Position numbers and translations under genes: made by a program
Part shown: positions 1-7,345 of the stretch, piece after piece
How positions within the stretch are numbered: position 1 is the first letter of the stretch
How the letters are laid out: every line of letters starts with the position of its first letter
The notes under the pieces: generated by a model
What the model was told of the DNA's origin: nothing
Seen by the model: only the letters and a program-made list of their open reading frames with translations
Database searches by the model: none
Origin: CAYNRG01 sp964399545
GTDB taxonomy: Bacteria; Bacillota_I; Bacilli_A; Erysipelotrichales; Erysipelotrichaceae
Direction of reading: 5' to 3'
Length of the DNA stretch: 64,000 nt
NCBI GenBank assembly: GCA_964399545.1
Contig: CAYNRG010000003.1
Coordinates: forward strand, 157,219-221,218

Positions 1-1006
1 TGATGTTTGCAGCCCAAACATATCCAATACCTGCTGCAATCATACATACAACATCTCCCTCTTTAACTTTTCCGCACTCCAAAGCCAACTTTAGGGATAA
101 AATTTGATCAAATTGTCCAATATGACCATACTCTTCCAAATACATTGTTTGATCTTCGGTTAATCCTAATTCTGACAACATTCCTAAATGCCCAGAACGT
201 TTAATATGTAAAATATCTAAAAATGTTATGTCTTTTCTTTCCAATTGTGCTTGCCTTAAACTTTCATCAATACATCGATACCAATTGTCCATACTTACTT
301 CATTCAATCGGTCTTTCATTTTCTTGGCATCCATCAATCGAAGCGATTTATATCCTTCTTGTATATTATCTTGTGTAAATGGTGTCACTGTTCCACCAAT
401 TTCTACTCCTGCTGTTCTAGCTAAACTACCATCAGAAATAATTTTTGATCCCAAAAGCCTATTTCTTCCATAATTTTTTTTCAACAGAATAGCTCCGCCA
501 CCTGCCGATAAATTGAACATCATAGACACCATTGAATCTTTGTAATCTATGAAGTCTCCATTTCGATAACCTCCAGCAATTAATACAGTATTAATCTCCT
601 CATCCGCAAGCATCATATCTTTTGCAATTTTCATTGCAGAAACGGCCGTACAACAACGATTTTGAAGGTCAATTCCCCATGCATTTACTGCCTGAATTCT
701 ATCTTGTATATATAAAGCAGATGTTGTCAGTGGATATTCCTTCCACTCTTCTCCGATGCATAAAATGCAATCAATTTCTTTTGGATCTATCCCTGTAGTT
801 TTTAAACAATCCAAGGCAGCTCTTGCTCCCATTTCTTGTGTGCCATCTTCAGGACCTGCAAGATACTTCGTTTTAATTCCTAATTTATTAATAATTGCTT
901 CTTCAGACCAAGCTCCATTTGTCTTTTCTGAAATTTCTTTTGCTGTTTCTTTCTTTTCAGGAAGGTAAATACCTACCCCAACAATCCCGATATGATTCTC
1001 CATCAT
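1..1006 (-). CDS. 3-oxoacyl-ACP synthase III-like (KAS III / FabH-like) protein, C-terminus cut by window edge
   Basis: About 335 residues are visible and the reading frame runs off the left edge near the expected C-terminus. The thiolase-fold start (GIVGVGIYLPE) and an N-R-C-C-T-A stretch, where the second Cys matches the catalytic Cys of FabH, support a KAS III-type condensing enzyme. Family members join an acyl-CoA primer to malonyl-ACP or a similar acceptor. The later motifs differ from classical FabH: LHIKRSGH replaces the HQAN-type His motif, and YGHIGQFD stands where the YGN motif with the active-site Asn is expected. It is therefore probably a FabH-like side branch and not the housekeeping FabH. 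The start ATG at 1006 overlaps the stop of the SDR gene (TAATG), with AGG about 8 bases upstream, so the two are translationally coupled. It is the third gene of the thiolase operon. Its exact substrate is unknown. Confidence 0.75.
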   Translation of the reverse strand, partial: MMENHIGIVGVGIYLPEKKETAKEISEKTNGAWSEEAIINKLGIKTKYLAGPEDGTQEMGARAALDCLKTTGIDPKEIDCILCIGEEWKEYPLTTSALYIQDRIQAVNAWGIDLQNRCCTAVSAMKIAKDMMLADEEINTVLIAGGYRNGDFIDYKDSMVSMMFNLSAGGGAILLKKNYGRNRLLGSKIISDGSLARTAGVEIGGTVTPFTQDNIQEGYKSLRLMDAKKMKDRLNEVSMDNWYRCIDESLRQAQLERKDITFLDILHIKRSGHLGMLSELGLTEDQTMYLEEYGHIGQFDQILSLKLALECGKVKEGDVVCMIAAGIGYVWAANI

Positions 1007-1725
1007 TACAACCTCATTCCGCCATCAACATTAAGTACATGGCCTGTTACATAACTTGCATCTTCACTTGCTAAGAATAAAGCTGCTTTTGCTATTTCTT
1101 CTGGTTGACCCAAGCGCCCTAACATTGTCATCGCTGCAAACTTATCTAGCAATTCTTGTGGAACTGTTTTCAAAATATCAGTCATCGTATATCCTGGTGC
1201 AATTACATTCACACGAACATTAGCTCCCTTCATCGCAAATTCTTTTGCCCATGATTTGCTAGCTCCAATGACTCCAGCTTTCGTTGCTGCATAGTTGGCT
1301 TGACCTATATTTCCATAAACACCTACAACACTAGATATATTAATAATAGATCCATAGTCATTCATCTGCATTTGTGGACCAAATAAACGAACCAAATTAA
1401 AGATTGATCTCATATTTACATCCATAACTACATCCCATTGATCATGTGTCATTTTTCTAGTCAGTGAATCTCTAGTAATTCCAGCATTGTTAACTAAAAT
1501 ATCAACTTTTCCATATTTTGCCGTTACTTCCTCAAAGAATTTTTGACATGCATCTACATCAGTAACATTAAGATTAAAGTACTCTACTCCACAATGCTGA
1601 TAAGTCATTTCTCCCATATCTGCCGCAATTACCTTTGCTCCTTCATCGGCAAATAATTGTGCCATAGCCGCTCCTAGTCCTTTTGCTGCTCCTGTAATTA
1701 CCGCTACTTTCCCATTTAATCTCAT
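1006..1725 (-). CDS. fabG: SDR-family 3-oxoacyl-ACP / acetoacetyl-CoA reductase (FabG/PhaB-like)
   Basis: At 239 residues it has the standard length for classical short-chain dehydrogenases. It shows the Rossmann glycine motif TGAAKGLG at residues 11-18, NNAG at 79-82, a catalytic Ser near 132, YAATK (Tyr145, Lys149) and the C-terminal NVDGGM. FabG-type enzymes use NADPH to reduce 3-oxoacyl thioesters to the (R)-3-hydroxy form. In this operon, behind a thiolase and opposite a MaoC hydratase, the likely substrate is acetoacetyl-CoA rather than acyl-ACP, but sequence alone cannot separate FabG from PhaB. A strong ribosome binding site (AAGGAGGAG) precedes the ATG. The gene starts 27 bases after the thiolase stop. 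Confidence 0.85.
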   Translation of the reverse strand: MRLNGKVAVITGAAKGLGAAMAQLFADEGAKVIAADMGEMTYQHCGVEYFNLNVTDVDACQKFFEEVTAKYGKVDILVNNAGITRDSLTRKMTHDQWDVVMDVNMRSIFNLVRLFGPQMQMNDYGSIINISSVVGVYGNIGQANYAATKAGVIGASKSWAKEFAMKGANVRVNVIAPGYTMTDILKTVPQELLDKFAAMTMLGRLGQPEEIAKAALFLASEDASYVTGHVLNVDGGMRL

Positions 1726-1752
1726 CTTTCTTCTCCTCCTTGATTTGATTAA

Positions 1753-2958
1753 TTAAACCTTTTTCAATATAATGGCTGTCCCTAGCCCACCACCAATGCA
1801 TAGAGATGCTAATCCATACTCTTTGTTTTGTTTTAACATTTCATGCATTAGAGTAACTACAATACGATTTCCACTTGCACCTACTGGATGCCCTAACGCA
1901 ATCGCTCCACCATTGACATTTGTTATTTCTAATATTCTCTCTTCAGATAATTGATGTTGAAGAGATAATTCCTTAACCACTCCTAGCGCCTGAGCTGCAA
2001 AAGCTTCATTCAATTCCAATAAATCCATTTGCTCCAGTTTCAAATTAGCTCGAGTCAATACATCTTGAATTGCTGGAACAGGTCCCATACCCATTATTTC
2101 TGGACTGACTCCTCCCTGACCAAGTTCAATAATTTCAAACAAAGGTTTCAATCCTTTTTCTTTTACTGCAGACTCACTTGCTAATAAAAGGTAGCTTGCA
2201 CCATCGTTAATTCCTGAAGCATTTCCGGCAGTAACACTACCTTCTTTTTTAAATGCTGGGCGTAGAGTTCCTAATTTTTCAACTGTTGATTTTCGATTTG
2301 GATATTCATCTGTATCAAAAACCACTTCTACCTTACCTTCTTTAACCTGTACCGGAACAATTTCCTCTTTAAATCTTCCTTCATCTACTGCACGAATTGC
2401 TTTTGTTTGAGAATTAGCTGCGAATTGATCTTGCTGTTCTCTTGTTATGCCATATTTTTCAGCAATATTTTCTGCAGTTATCCCCATATGGAATCCTCCA
2501 AAAGCATCTGTTAGTGCATCATAAATCATATGGTCTTTTGAAATAACCTCTCCCATTTTAATTCCATTACGAACCTTAGATGGAAGTAGCATTGGGGCAC
2601 CACTCATACTTTCAATTCCGCCGGCAACTACAATTTCGCCACGTCCACTACGAATTGAATCGAACCCTGTCATAATCGCTTTCATTCCACTTCCACAAAG
2701 CATATTCACTGTGTAAGAACTAACAGTCTCCGGAATTCCCGCTTTTATTGCAACCTGTCTTCCTGGACCCTGTCCTAATCCTGCCGATAGAATATTTCCA
2801 GTAATCACTTCACTAACTTCTTCTGGCTTAACATTTCCTTCTTTTAGAACCGCCTTTACAACTTCTGCCCCAAACTCTGTTGGATTTGTATTTTTTAGCT
2901 TACCTAAAAAACTTCCGATTGCTGTTCTTTTTCCAGCAACTACATAAACTTTTTCCAT
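1753..2958 (-). CDS. acetyl-CoA C-acetyltransferase (thiolase)
   Basis: A full-length 401-residue thiolase. The nucleophilic Cys88 lies in NMLCGSG, His357 in GHPVGASG, and the second catalytic Cys387 in CIGGGLG, matching biosynthetic thiolases of the ThlA/AtoB/PhaA type. It condenses two acetyl-CoA to acetoacetyl-CoA, or runs in reverse in beta-oxidation. It is the first gene of a three-gene minus-strand operon (thiolase, SDR, KAS III-like). It is transcribed from a strong promoter carrying a TetR-type palindrome in the 5' leader. The start is preceded by AAGGAGAAG. The partner genes for the later steps lie in the plus-strand operon beyond the TetR gene. Confidence 0.92.
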   Translation of the reverse strand: MEKVYVVAGKRTAIGSFLGKLKNTNPTEFGAEVVKAVLKEGNVKPEEVSEVITGNILSAGLGQGPGRQVAIKAGIPETVSSYTVNMLCGSGMKAIMTGFDSIRSGRGEIVVAGGIESMSGAPMLLPSKVRNGIKMGEVISKDHMIYDALTDAFGGFHMGITAENIAEKYGITREQQDQFAANSQTKAIRAVDEGRFKEEIVPVQVKEGKVEVVFDTDEYPNRKSTVEKLGTLRPAFKKEGSVTAGNASGINDGASYLLLASESAVKEKGLKPLFEIIELGQGGVSPEIMGMGPVPAIQDVLTRANLKLEQMDLLELNEAFAAQALGVVKELSLQHQLSEERILEITNVNGGAIALGHPVGASGNRIVVTLMHEMLKQNKEYGLASLCIGGGLGTAIILKKV

Positions 2959-2982
2959 TTTCTTCTCCTTAATTCACCTTTC

Positions 2983-3004
2983 AACATGATTGATAATTCA
3001 TGTG
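2983..3004. promoter_or_regulatory. Palindromic operator in the thiolase leader (putative TetR site)
   Basis: A 22-bp imperfect palindrome with outer arms AACATGA and TTCATGT. It matches the palindrome at 3852-3873 at 18 of 22 positions. It lies between the predicted transcription start (about 3022, minus strand) and the thiolase ATG, where a bound repressor would block elongation. A further AACATGAA half-site lies beside the -10 box. Binding by the neighbouring TetR protein is inferred from the site appearing in both flanking operons. Confidence 0.6.
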
Positions 3005-3028
3005 AATAGTAGTTCATCTTTCATGTTT

Positions 3029-3056
3029 ATTATAACATCGAAGAACCTCTTGTCAA
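3029..3056 (-). promoter_or_regulatory. Sigma-A promoter of the thiolase operon
   Basis: On the minus strand, a perfect TTGACA (3056-3051) is followed after 16 bp by a perfect TATAAT (3034-3029). The predicted start is near 3022, about 64 bases before the thiolase ATG. Confidence 0.75.
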
Positions 3057-3064
3057 CATTTTTT

Positions 3065-3078
3065 TGAAAGCGATTTCA
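3065..3078. promoter_or_regulatory. cre-like catabolite-response site upstream of the thiolase promoter
   Basis: TGAAAGCGATTTCA fits the 14-bp cre consensus TGWAANCGNTNWCA at every position. Its centre is about 50 bp upstream of the predicted thiolase start. That is a position used for CcpA activation in some Bacillota (for example ackA), not for roadblock repression. CcpA binding is inferred. Confidence 0.5.
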
Positions 3079-3094
3079 ACCATTTGCAGATATT

Positions 3095-3123
3095 TTGCTA
3101 TTCTTAAGGAATGTTGGTATAAT
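3095..3123 (+). promoter_or_regulatory. Promoter of the tetR gene
   Basis: TTGCTA (3095-3100), 17-bp spacer, perfect TATAAT (3118-3123). The predicted start near 3130 lies downstream of the longer upstream in-frame start codon and so supports translation from 3163. I see no copy of the shared palindrome here. Confidence 0.5.
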
Positions 3124-3162
3124 TTATTTTTTATGATATTATATAAATTAGGAGTGATACAT

Positions 3163-3756
3163 ATGCAAGCAACAAACTTACCTAAAACGGCTCGTGGTAG
3201 AAATACTTTAGAAAAAATTTATACTGCAGCTGAAAAGATTTTTGAAAAAAAAGGATACTATGAAGCCAGCATTAGTGAAATTGCTTTAACTGCTAATGTT
3301 GCTATTGGTACCCTCTATATTTATTTTAAAGATAAATTATCTTTATATCGCTATGTTTTAGATCGTTATTCCCATGAAATACGAAAAGCCTCTGCTGTTG
3401 GTGCAGCGCCTTACACTTCGCGGTATGATCAAGAATTCTACGGTTTTAAAGCTTACTTACAGTATATCTCAAAACATCCTGGAGCTTACCGTATTATTTG
3501 GGAGTCCCAGTATGTTTGCCCTGAATACTTTCAACAATATTACGAAAATTTTTCGGATAAATACATTCAACAACTAGAAACCGCTCAAACAAAGGGAGAA
3601 ATTGTGGATTGTGACTTAAGTGTCGCTTCTTACTTCCTTATTGGTGCATTCACCATGTTCGGTCTTAAGAAATGTATTTTCGACAATGCAAAAGAAATAA
3701 CTGATGAAGATGTTGATTCTATTATGAAACTTATAAAAAATGGTTTATTTAAATAA
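3163..3756 (+). CDS. TetR/AcrR-family transcriptional regulator
   Basis: 197 residues from the ATG at 3163, which has AGGAG about 8 bases upstream. An earlier in-frame start at 3064 lies upstream of the promoter and is rejected. The N-terminal helix-turn-helix (roughly residues 15-60) carries the TetR pattern, with ASISEIALTANVAIGTLY followed by YFKDK. The C-terminal ligand domain is divergent, as usual. It stands between two acyl-CoA operons that share a palindrome, so the probable role is a repressor sensing an acyl-CoA, like FadR-type TetR proteins. The ligand and mode of action are inferred. It has its own promoter and terminator. Confidence 0.8.
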   Translation: MQATNLPKTARGRNTLEKIYTAAEKIFEKKGYYEASISEIALTANVAIGTLYIYFKDKLSLYRYVLDRYSHEIRKASAVGAAPYTSRYDQEFYGFKAYLQYISKHPGAYRIIWESQYVCPEYFQQYYENFSDKYIQQLETAQTKGEIVDCDLSVASYFLIGAFTMFGLKKCIFDNAKEITDEDVDSIMKLIKNGLFK

Positions 3757-3757
3757 G

Positions 3758-3780
3758 ACATGCACAAGTGCATGTTTTTT
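3758..3780 (+). terminator. Terminator after tetR
   Basis: A perfect 8-bp stem (ACATGCAC / GTGCATGT) with a 2-base loop, followed by TTTTT. It starts two bases after the tetR stop. Confidence 0.75.
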
Positions 3781-3791
3781 ATTTCTCTTTT

Positions 3792-3805
3792 TGTAATCGT
3801 TTCCA
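3792..3805. promoter_or_regulatory. cre-like site upstream of the maoC-acd-etfBA promoter
   Basis: TGTAATCGTTTCCA matches TGWAANCGNTNWCA at 13 of 14 positions. It is centred about 58 bp upstream of the predicted start, mirroring the cre-like site at the thiolase promoter. Confidence 0.4.
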
Positions 3806-3821
3806 TTTTTTCGATTTTTTA

Positions 3822-3873
3822 TTGACTTTGTTCTTTTTATATCATACACTTAACATGAATTATGATTCATGTT
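3822..3873 (+). promoter_or_regulatory. Promoter and TetR-type operator of the maoC-acd-etfBA operon
   Basis: TTGACT (3822-3827), 17-bp spacer, TACACT (3845-3850). It is followed at once by a 22-bp near-perfect palindrome (3852-3873; arms AACATGAAT and ATTCATGTT, 10 of 11 paired positions). The palindrome covers the expected transcription start near 3857, so bound repressor would exclude polymerase. Confidence 0.65.
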
Positions 3874-3891
3874 TTAGAATTGGAGGTAATT

Positions 3892-4311
3892 ATGAAAGGG
3901 AAAACAATTCATGAAATGAATGTTGGTGACTTTGCTAGCCGTAGCCTTACTATCACCGACAGTCACGTTACTTTATTTGCTGGAATTACTGGAGATTTCA
4001 ATCCAGTTCATGTTGATGAAGTAGCCGCATCAAATTCAATGTTTCAACAGCGCATTGCACACGGAATGCTGACTGGCTCTTTATTCTCTACCCTTCTTGG
4101 AACAACTCTTCCTGGAGAAGGATCTATTTATTTAGGGCAAGATTTAAAATTCTTAAAACCTGTGTTTATAAATGACACAATTACCGCAACTGTTACAGTT
4201 AAAGAGCTGATAACTGAAAAAAATCGCGTTTTATTCGAAACAACAGCAATCAACCAACACGGTGATGTTGTTGTACGTGGTGTGGCAACTATTCTGCCAC
4301 CAAAGGAGTAA
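3892..4311 (+). CDS. MaoC-like (R)-specific enoyl-CoA hydratase / 3-hydroxyacyl-CoA dehydratase
   Basis: 139 residues from the ATG at 3892, chosen over the in-frame ATG at 3862 because GGAGG sits 5 bases upstream and the earlier codon lies inside the operator. It is a single hot-dog domain with the hydratase-2 motif GDFNPVHVDE (Asp35 and His40 as catalytic pair) and RIAHGM at 54-59. This is the short PhaJ-type form. PhaJ-like enzymes interconvert (R)-3-hydroxyacyl-CoA and trans-2-enoyl-CoA. With a FabG-type reductase in the partner operon, crotonyl-CoA formation from (R)-3-hydroxybutyryl-CoA is the natural reading. It is the first gene of a four-gene operon. Confidence 0.85.
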   Translation: MKGKTIHEMNVGDFASRSLTITDSHVTLFAGITGDFNPVHVDEVAASNSMFQQRIAHGMLTGSLFSTLLGTTLPGEGSIYLGQDLKFLKPVFINDTITATVTVKELITEKNRVLFETTAINQHGDVVVRGVATILPPKE

Positions 4312-4317
4312 GAACTT

Positions 4318-5466
4318 ATGTATCAATTAAATGAACGACAACGTTTAGCAAAAAAATTATTTAAAGAGTTTAGTGAAAAAGAAGTCAAACCTCTAGCGAC
4401 TCAAATTGATGAAGAAGAACGATTCCCAAGTGAAACTGTTGAAAAAATGATTCAGTATAGAATGCTTGGAATTCCTTATTCTAAAGAACTTGGAGGATGT
4501 GGAGCCGATTACATGACCTATATTCTTTGTGTAGAAGAACTAAGTAAGGTTTGTGCCACTACAGGTGTTATTTTATCCGCACACACTTCTTTATGTGCTG
4601 CTCCAATTCACGATTTTGGAACTGATGAGCAAAAAAAGAAATATCTTACCCCATTAAATACAGGAGAAAAACTTGGAGCGTTTGGCTTAACTGAACCAAA
4701 TGCTGGAACTGATGCAGCAGGACAACAAACTACTGCAATTAGGGATGGGGATGATTATCTTATCAACGGGTCAAAAATATTTATTACCAATGCAGGATAT
4801 GCCGACATTTATGTTATCTTTGCGATGACTGATAAAAGTGCTGGAACACGTGGAATCTCTGCTTTTATCTTAGACAAAGATATGCCTGGATTCCGTGTTG
4901 GACCTAAAGAAAAAAAATTAGGAATTCGCGGTTCTAGTACTTGTGAATTAATTTTTGAAAATGTTCGTGTTCCTAAAGAAAATCTTCTTGGTAAAGAAGG
5001 AAAAGGTTTTGGTATAGCTATGAAAACTCTTGATGGAGGTCGCATTGGTATAGCTGCTCAAGCTTTAGGAATTGCTGAGGGAGCTTTAGATGAAACTCTT
5101 AACTATGTCCAACAGAGAAAGCAATTTAATAAACCTATATCTGCCTTTCAAAATACTCAATTTCAATTGGCAGATATGAAAGCAAAAATTGAAGCAGCAA
5201 AACATCTTGTCTATCATGCTGCTTACTTAAAGCAAACAAATCAGCCCTACTCAGTAGAAGCAGCTACTGCTAAATTATTTGCTTCTGAAACTGCAATGGA
5301 TGTCTCAACAAGAGCGGTTCAACTTCTTGGAGGATATGGATATACTAGAGACTATCCTGTTGAACGTATGATGCGTGATGCAAAAATTACTGAAATCTAT
5401 GAAGGGACTAGTGAAGTTCAACGTATGGTAATCAGTAGTTCCTTGCTAAAAGGAGGGAAAAAATAA
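4318..5466 (+). CDS. Acyl-CoA dehydrogenase, short-chain (butyryl-CoA dehydrogenase-like)
   Basis: 382 residues, the standard length. The signature GAFGLTEPNAGTDA and the C-terminal YEGTSEVQR are clear. The Glu at about position 362 in YEGT is the catalytic base position of short- and medium-chain enzymes. It contains FAD and passes electrons to or from ETF, whose genes follow. In anaerobic Bacillota this arrangement usually makes butyryl-CoA from crotonyl-CoA. The reverse oxidative role cannot be excluded. It starts 6 bases after maoC and its stop overlaps the etfB start (TAATG). Confidence 0.88.
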   Translation: MYQLNERQRLAKKLFKEFSEKEVKPLATQIDEEERFPSETVEKMIQYRMLGIPYSKELGGCGADYMTYILCVEELSKVCATTGVILSAHTSLCAAPIHDFGTDEQKKKYLTPLNTGEKLGAFGLTEPNAGTDAAGQQTTAIRDGDDYLINGSKIFITNAGYADIYVIFAMTDKSAGTRGISAFILDKDMPGFRVGPKEKKLGIRGSSTCELIFENVRVPKENLLGKEGKGFGIAMKTLDGGRIGIAAQALGIAEGALDETLNYVQQRKQFNKPISAFQNTQFQLADMKAKIEAAKHLVYHAAYLKQTNQPYSVEAATAKLFASETAMDVSTRAVQLLGGYGYTRDYPVERMMRDAKITEIYEGTSEVQRMVISSSLLKGGKK

Positions 5467-6254
5467 TGAAAATTATTGTTCTTGTTAAACAGGTTCCAAA
5501 TACTACAGAGATTCTTGTAGATCGCACTACAGGTACACTTATCCGCGACAACGTAGAAAGCATCATTAATCCAGATGATCTTGCAGGAGTAGAGGTCGCT
5601 TTACAATTAAAGGAAAAACTCGGTGCCTCTGTGAGCATTGTCACTATGGGCCCACCTCAAGCTAAAGGAATGCTTCGAGAATTACTCGGAATGGGGTGCG
5701 ATCATGCTTATTTAATTACAGATATGAAATTTGCCGGTGCAGATACATGGGCAACAAGTAATACTTTGGTTGGGGCACTTAAAAAAATCCCTCATGATTT
5801 AATTATCGCAGGCCGACAAGCCATTGATGGAGATACTGCTCAAGTTGGCCCTCAAGTTGCTGAGAAACTAGGGATTCCTCAAATAACCTATGTACATGAT
5901 ATCCTTGAATGTACAGAAACTCATATTGTTGCTAGTCAGCAAATGGAAGACTCTTTCTTGGAATTAAAAACGACATTCCCATGCTTGATTACAACATTAA
6001 CCGAAATGAATCATGCGCGCTATATGAATGTTGAAGATCTATGGAGTTCCTTTGATAAAGAAATTACGATTTTCACTGCTAGTGATTTACAACTTGATGA
6101 ATCTCTTATCGGATTAAAAGGATCTCCTACAAAAGTAAAAAAGACATTTACAAAAGAAGTTGCATCTACTAGTGAAATTTTCAATGGTTCTAGTGAAGAA
6201 AGTGCAAAAATAATTTTAGACTTGTTGAAAGACAAACAAGTTATCACTCATTAA
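5466..6254 (+). CDS. etfB: Electron transfer flavoprotein beta subunit
   Basis: 262 residues. The N-terminus MKIIVLVKQVPNT and the stretch AGADTWATS after a MGPPQA segment are typical EtfB. As I recall, the AGADTWATS form is common in the clostridial EtfB group paired with butyryl-CoA dehydrogenase, some members of which bifurcate electrons from NADH to ferredoxin. Bifurcation is not proven here. It forms a heterodimer with EtfA, encoded 11 bases downstream. Translation is coupled to the dehydrogenase by the TAATG overlap. Confidence 0.9.
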   Translation: MKIIVLVKQVPNTTEILVDRTTGTLIRDNVESIINPDDLAGVEVALQLKEKLGASVSIVTMGPPQAKGMLRELLGMGCDHAYLITDMKFAGADTWATSNTLVGALKKIPHDLIIAGRQAIDGDTAQVGPQVAEKLGIPQITYVHDILECTETHIVASQQMEDSFLELKTTFPCLITTLTEMNHARYMNVEDLWSSFDKEITIFTASDLQLDESLIGLKGSPTKVKKTFTKEVASTSEIFNGSSEESAKIILDLLKDKQVITH

Positions 6255-6265
6255 AGGAGGTCTTT

Positions 6266-7249
6266 ATGACAAAAGATATTTATGTTTTTATAGAACAACG
6301 TGAAGGAAAGATTCAGGAAGTTAGTCTAGAACTTCTTGGAAAAGCTCATCAATTAACACAAGAAATGCCACAAGCAGGCTTTAATGTGATTGGAGTTCTA
6401 CTTGGGAGTAATATAAAAGATCAGGCTGCTTCTCTTATCGGTTATGGAGCAGATAGAATTATTGTCTGCGATCATCCTTATTTAAATAATTACTCAACAG
6501 ATCTTTATACCGATATTCTTTGTCGGATCGCTAAAGAAAATCAACCTGACTCATTCTTAATTGGAGCCACTAATCTTGGAAGAGATTTAGCCCCTCGCGT
6601 AGCAGCACGTCTAGATACTGGTCTTACCGCTGATGCTACGATGATTGAAGTTGAAGAAAACTCTACCTTACTCTTAATTACTCGTCCTGCCTTTGGTGGA
6701 AATTTATTTGGAACTATTATCTGCCCAGACACTCGTCCTCAAATGGCAACAATTCGGCCAAATGTTTTCGAAATTCCAACTTATGATGAATCCAAAGTAG
6801 GAGAAGTAATTGAATTTGAAGCTGATTTACAATCAAAATCGTTAGTCACTTTACTAAAAACTGTTAAGCTAGAAAAAAAAGGCAAAGAAATCACTGATTC
6901 ACCTATTCTAATTTCTGCAGGGCGGGGCGCTAAAGATTGCCTTCCTCTATTAGAAGAATTTGCTAAACTAATAGGTGGAACTATTTCTTGTAGTCGAGCT
7001 CTTGTGGATGAAGGATTAACTTCCAAAGCCATACAAGTTGGTCAAACTGGAAAAACAGTTCGACCTAATATCTATATTGCTTGTGGTATATCAGGAGCTG
7101 CACAGCATGTTGCAGGAATGGAAAAATCAGATTACATTATCGCAATTAATAAAGATCCAAGTGCAGCTATCTTCAATACCGCAAATATCGGTCTTGTTGG
7201 AGATATCAAAGAAATTTTAACTGCTGTTATAGAACAACTGTCTAGCTAA
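6266..7249 (+). CDS. etfA: Electron transfer flavoprotein alpha subunit
   Basis: 327 residues. The C-terminal FAD domain is evident from SAGRG near residue 212, then QVGQTGKTVRP, CGISGAAQH and INKDPSAAIF, all hallmark EtfA motifs. It carries the FAD that exchanges electrons with the acyl-CoA dehydrogenase. The start is well supported by AAAGGAGG. It is the last gene of the operon and is followed by a terminator. No extra ferredoxin domain is fused at the N-terminus, unlike some bifurcating EtfA proteins. Confidence 0.92.
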   Translation: MTKDIYVFIEQREGKIQEVSLELLGKAHQLTQEMPQAGFNVIGVLLGSNIKDQAASLIGYGADRIIVCDHPYLNNYSTDLYTDILCRIAKENQPDSFLIGATNLGRDLAPRVAARLDTGLTADATMIEVEENSTLLLITRPAFGGNLFGTIICPDTRPQMATIRPNVFEIPTYDESKVGEVIEFEADLQSKSLVTLLKTVKLEKKGKEITDSPILISAGRGAKDCLPLLEEFAKLIGGTISCSRALVDEGLTSKAIQVGQTGKTVRPNIYIACGISGAAQHVAGMEKSDYIIAINKDPSAAIFNTANIGLVGDIKEILTAVIEQLSS

Positions 7250-7279
7250 TTTAAAATCTGCCATGATTTTTAAGAATTA

Positions 7280-7307
7280 AAAACTACTTTCTTAGGTAGT
7301 TTTTTTC
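7280..7307 (+). terminator. Terminator of the maoC-acd-etfBA operon
   Basis: An 8-bp stem (AAAACTAC / GTAGTTTT) with an 8-base loop, running into a T tract. Confidence 0.75.
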
Positions 7308-7313
7308 TTTATA

Positions 7314-7342
7314 AAAAAAAAGAGAAGATTCTCCTCTCTTTT
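7314..7342 (-). terminator. Terminator of the PTS operon
   Basis: On the minus strand, just after the IIC stop: a stem of about 11 bp with one mismatch (AAAAGAGAGGA against its partner), followed by a long T run. It sits back to back with the etfA terminator between convergent operons. Confidence 0.7.
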
Positions 7343-7345
7343 CCT

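Noticed and set aside
3064..3162. N-terminal extension of the TetR gene
   Set aside because: The upstream in-frame codons lie ahead of the predicted promoter and lack a ribosome binding site.
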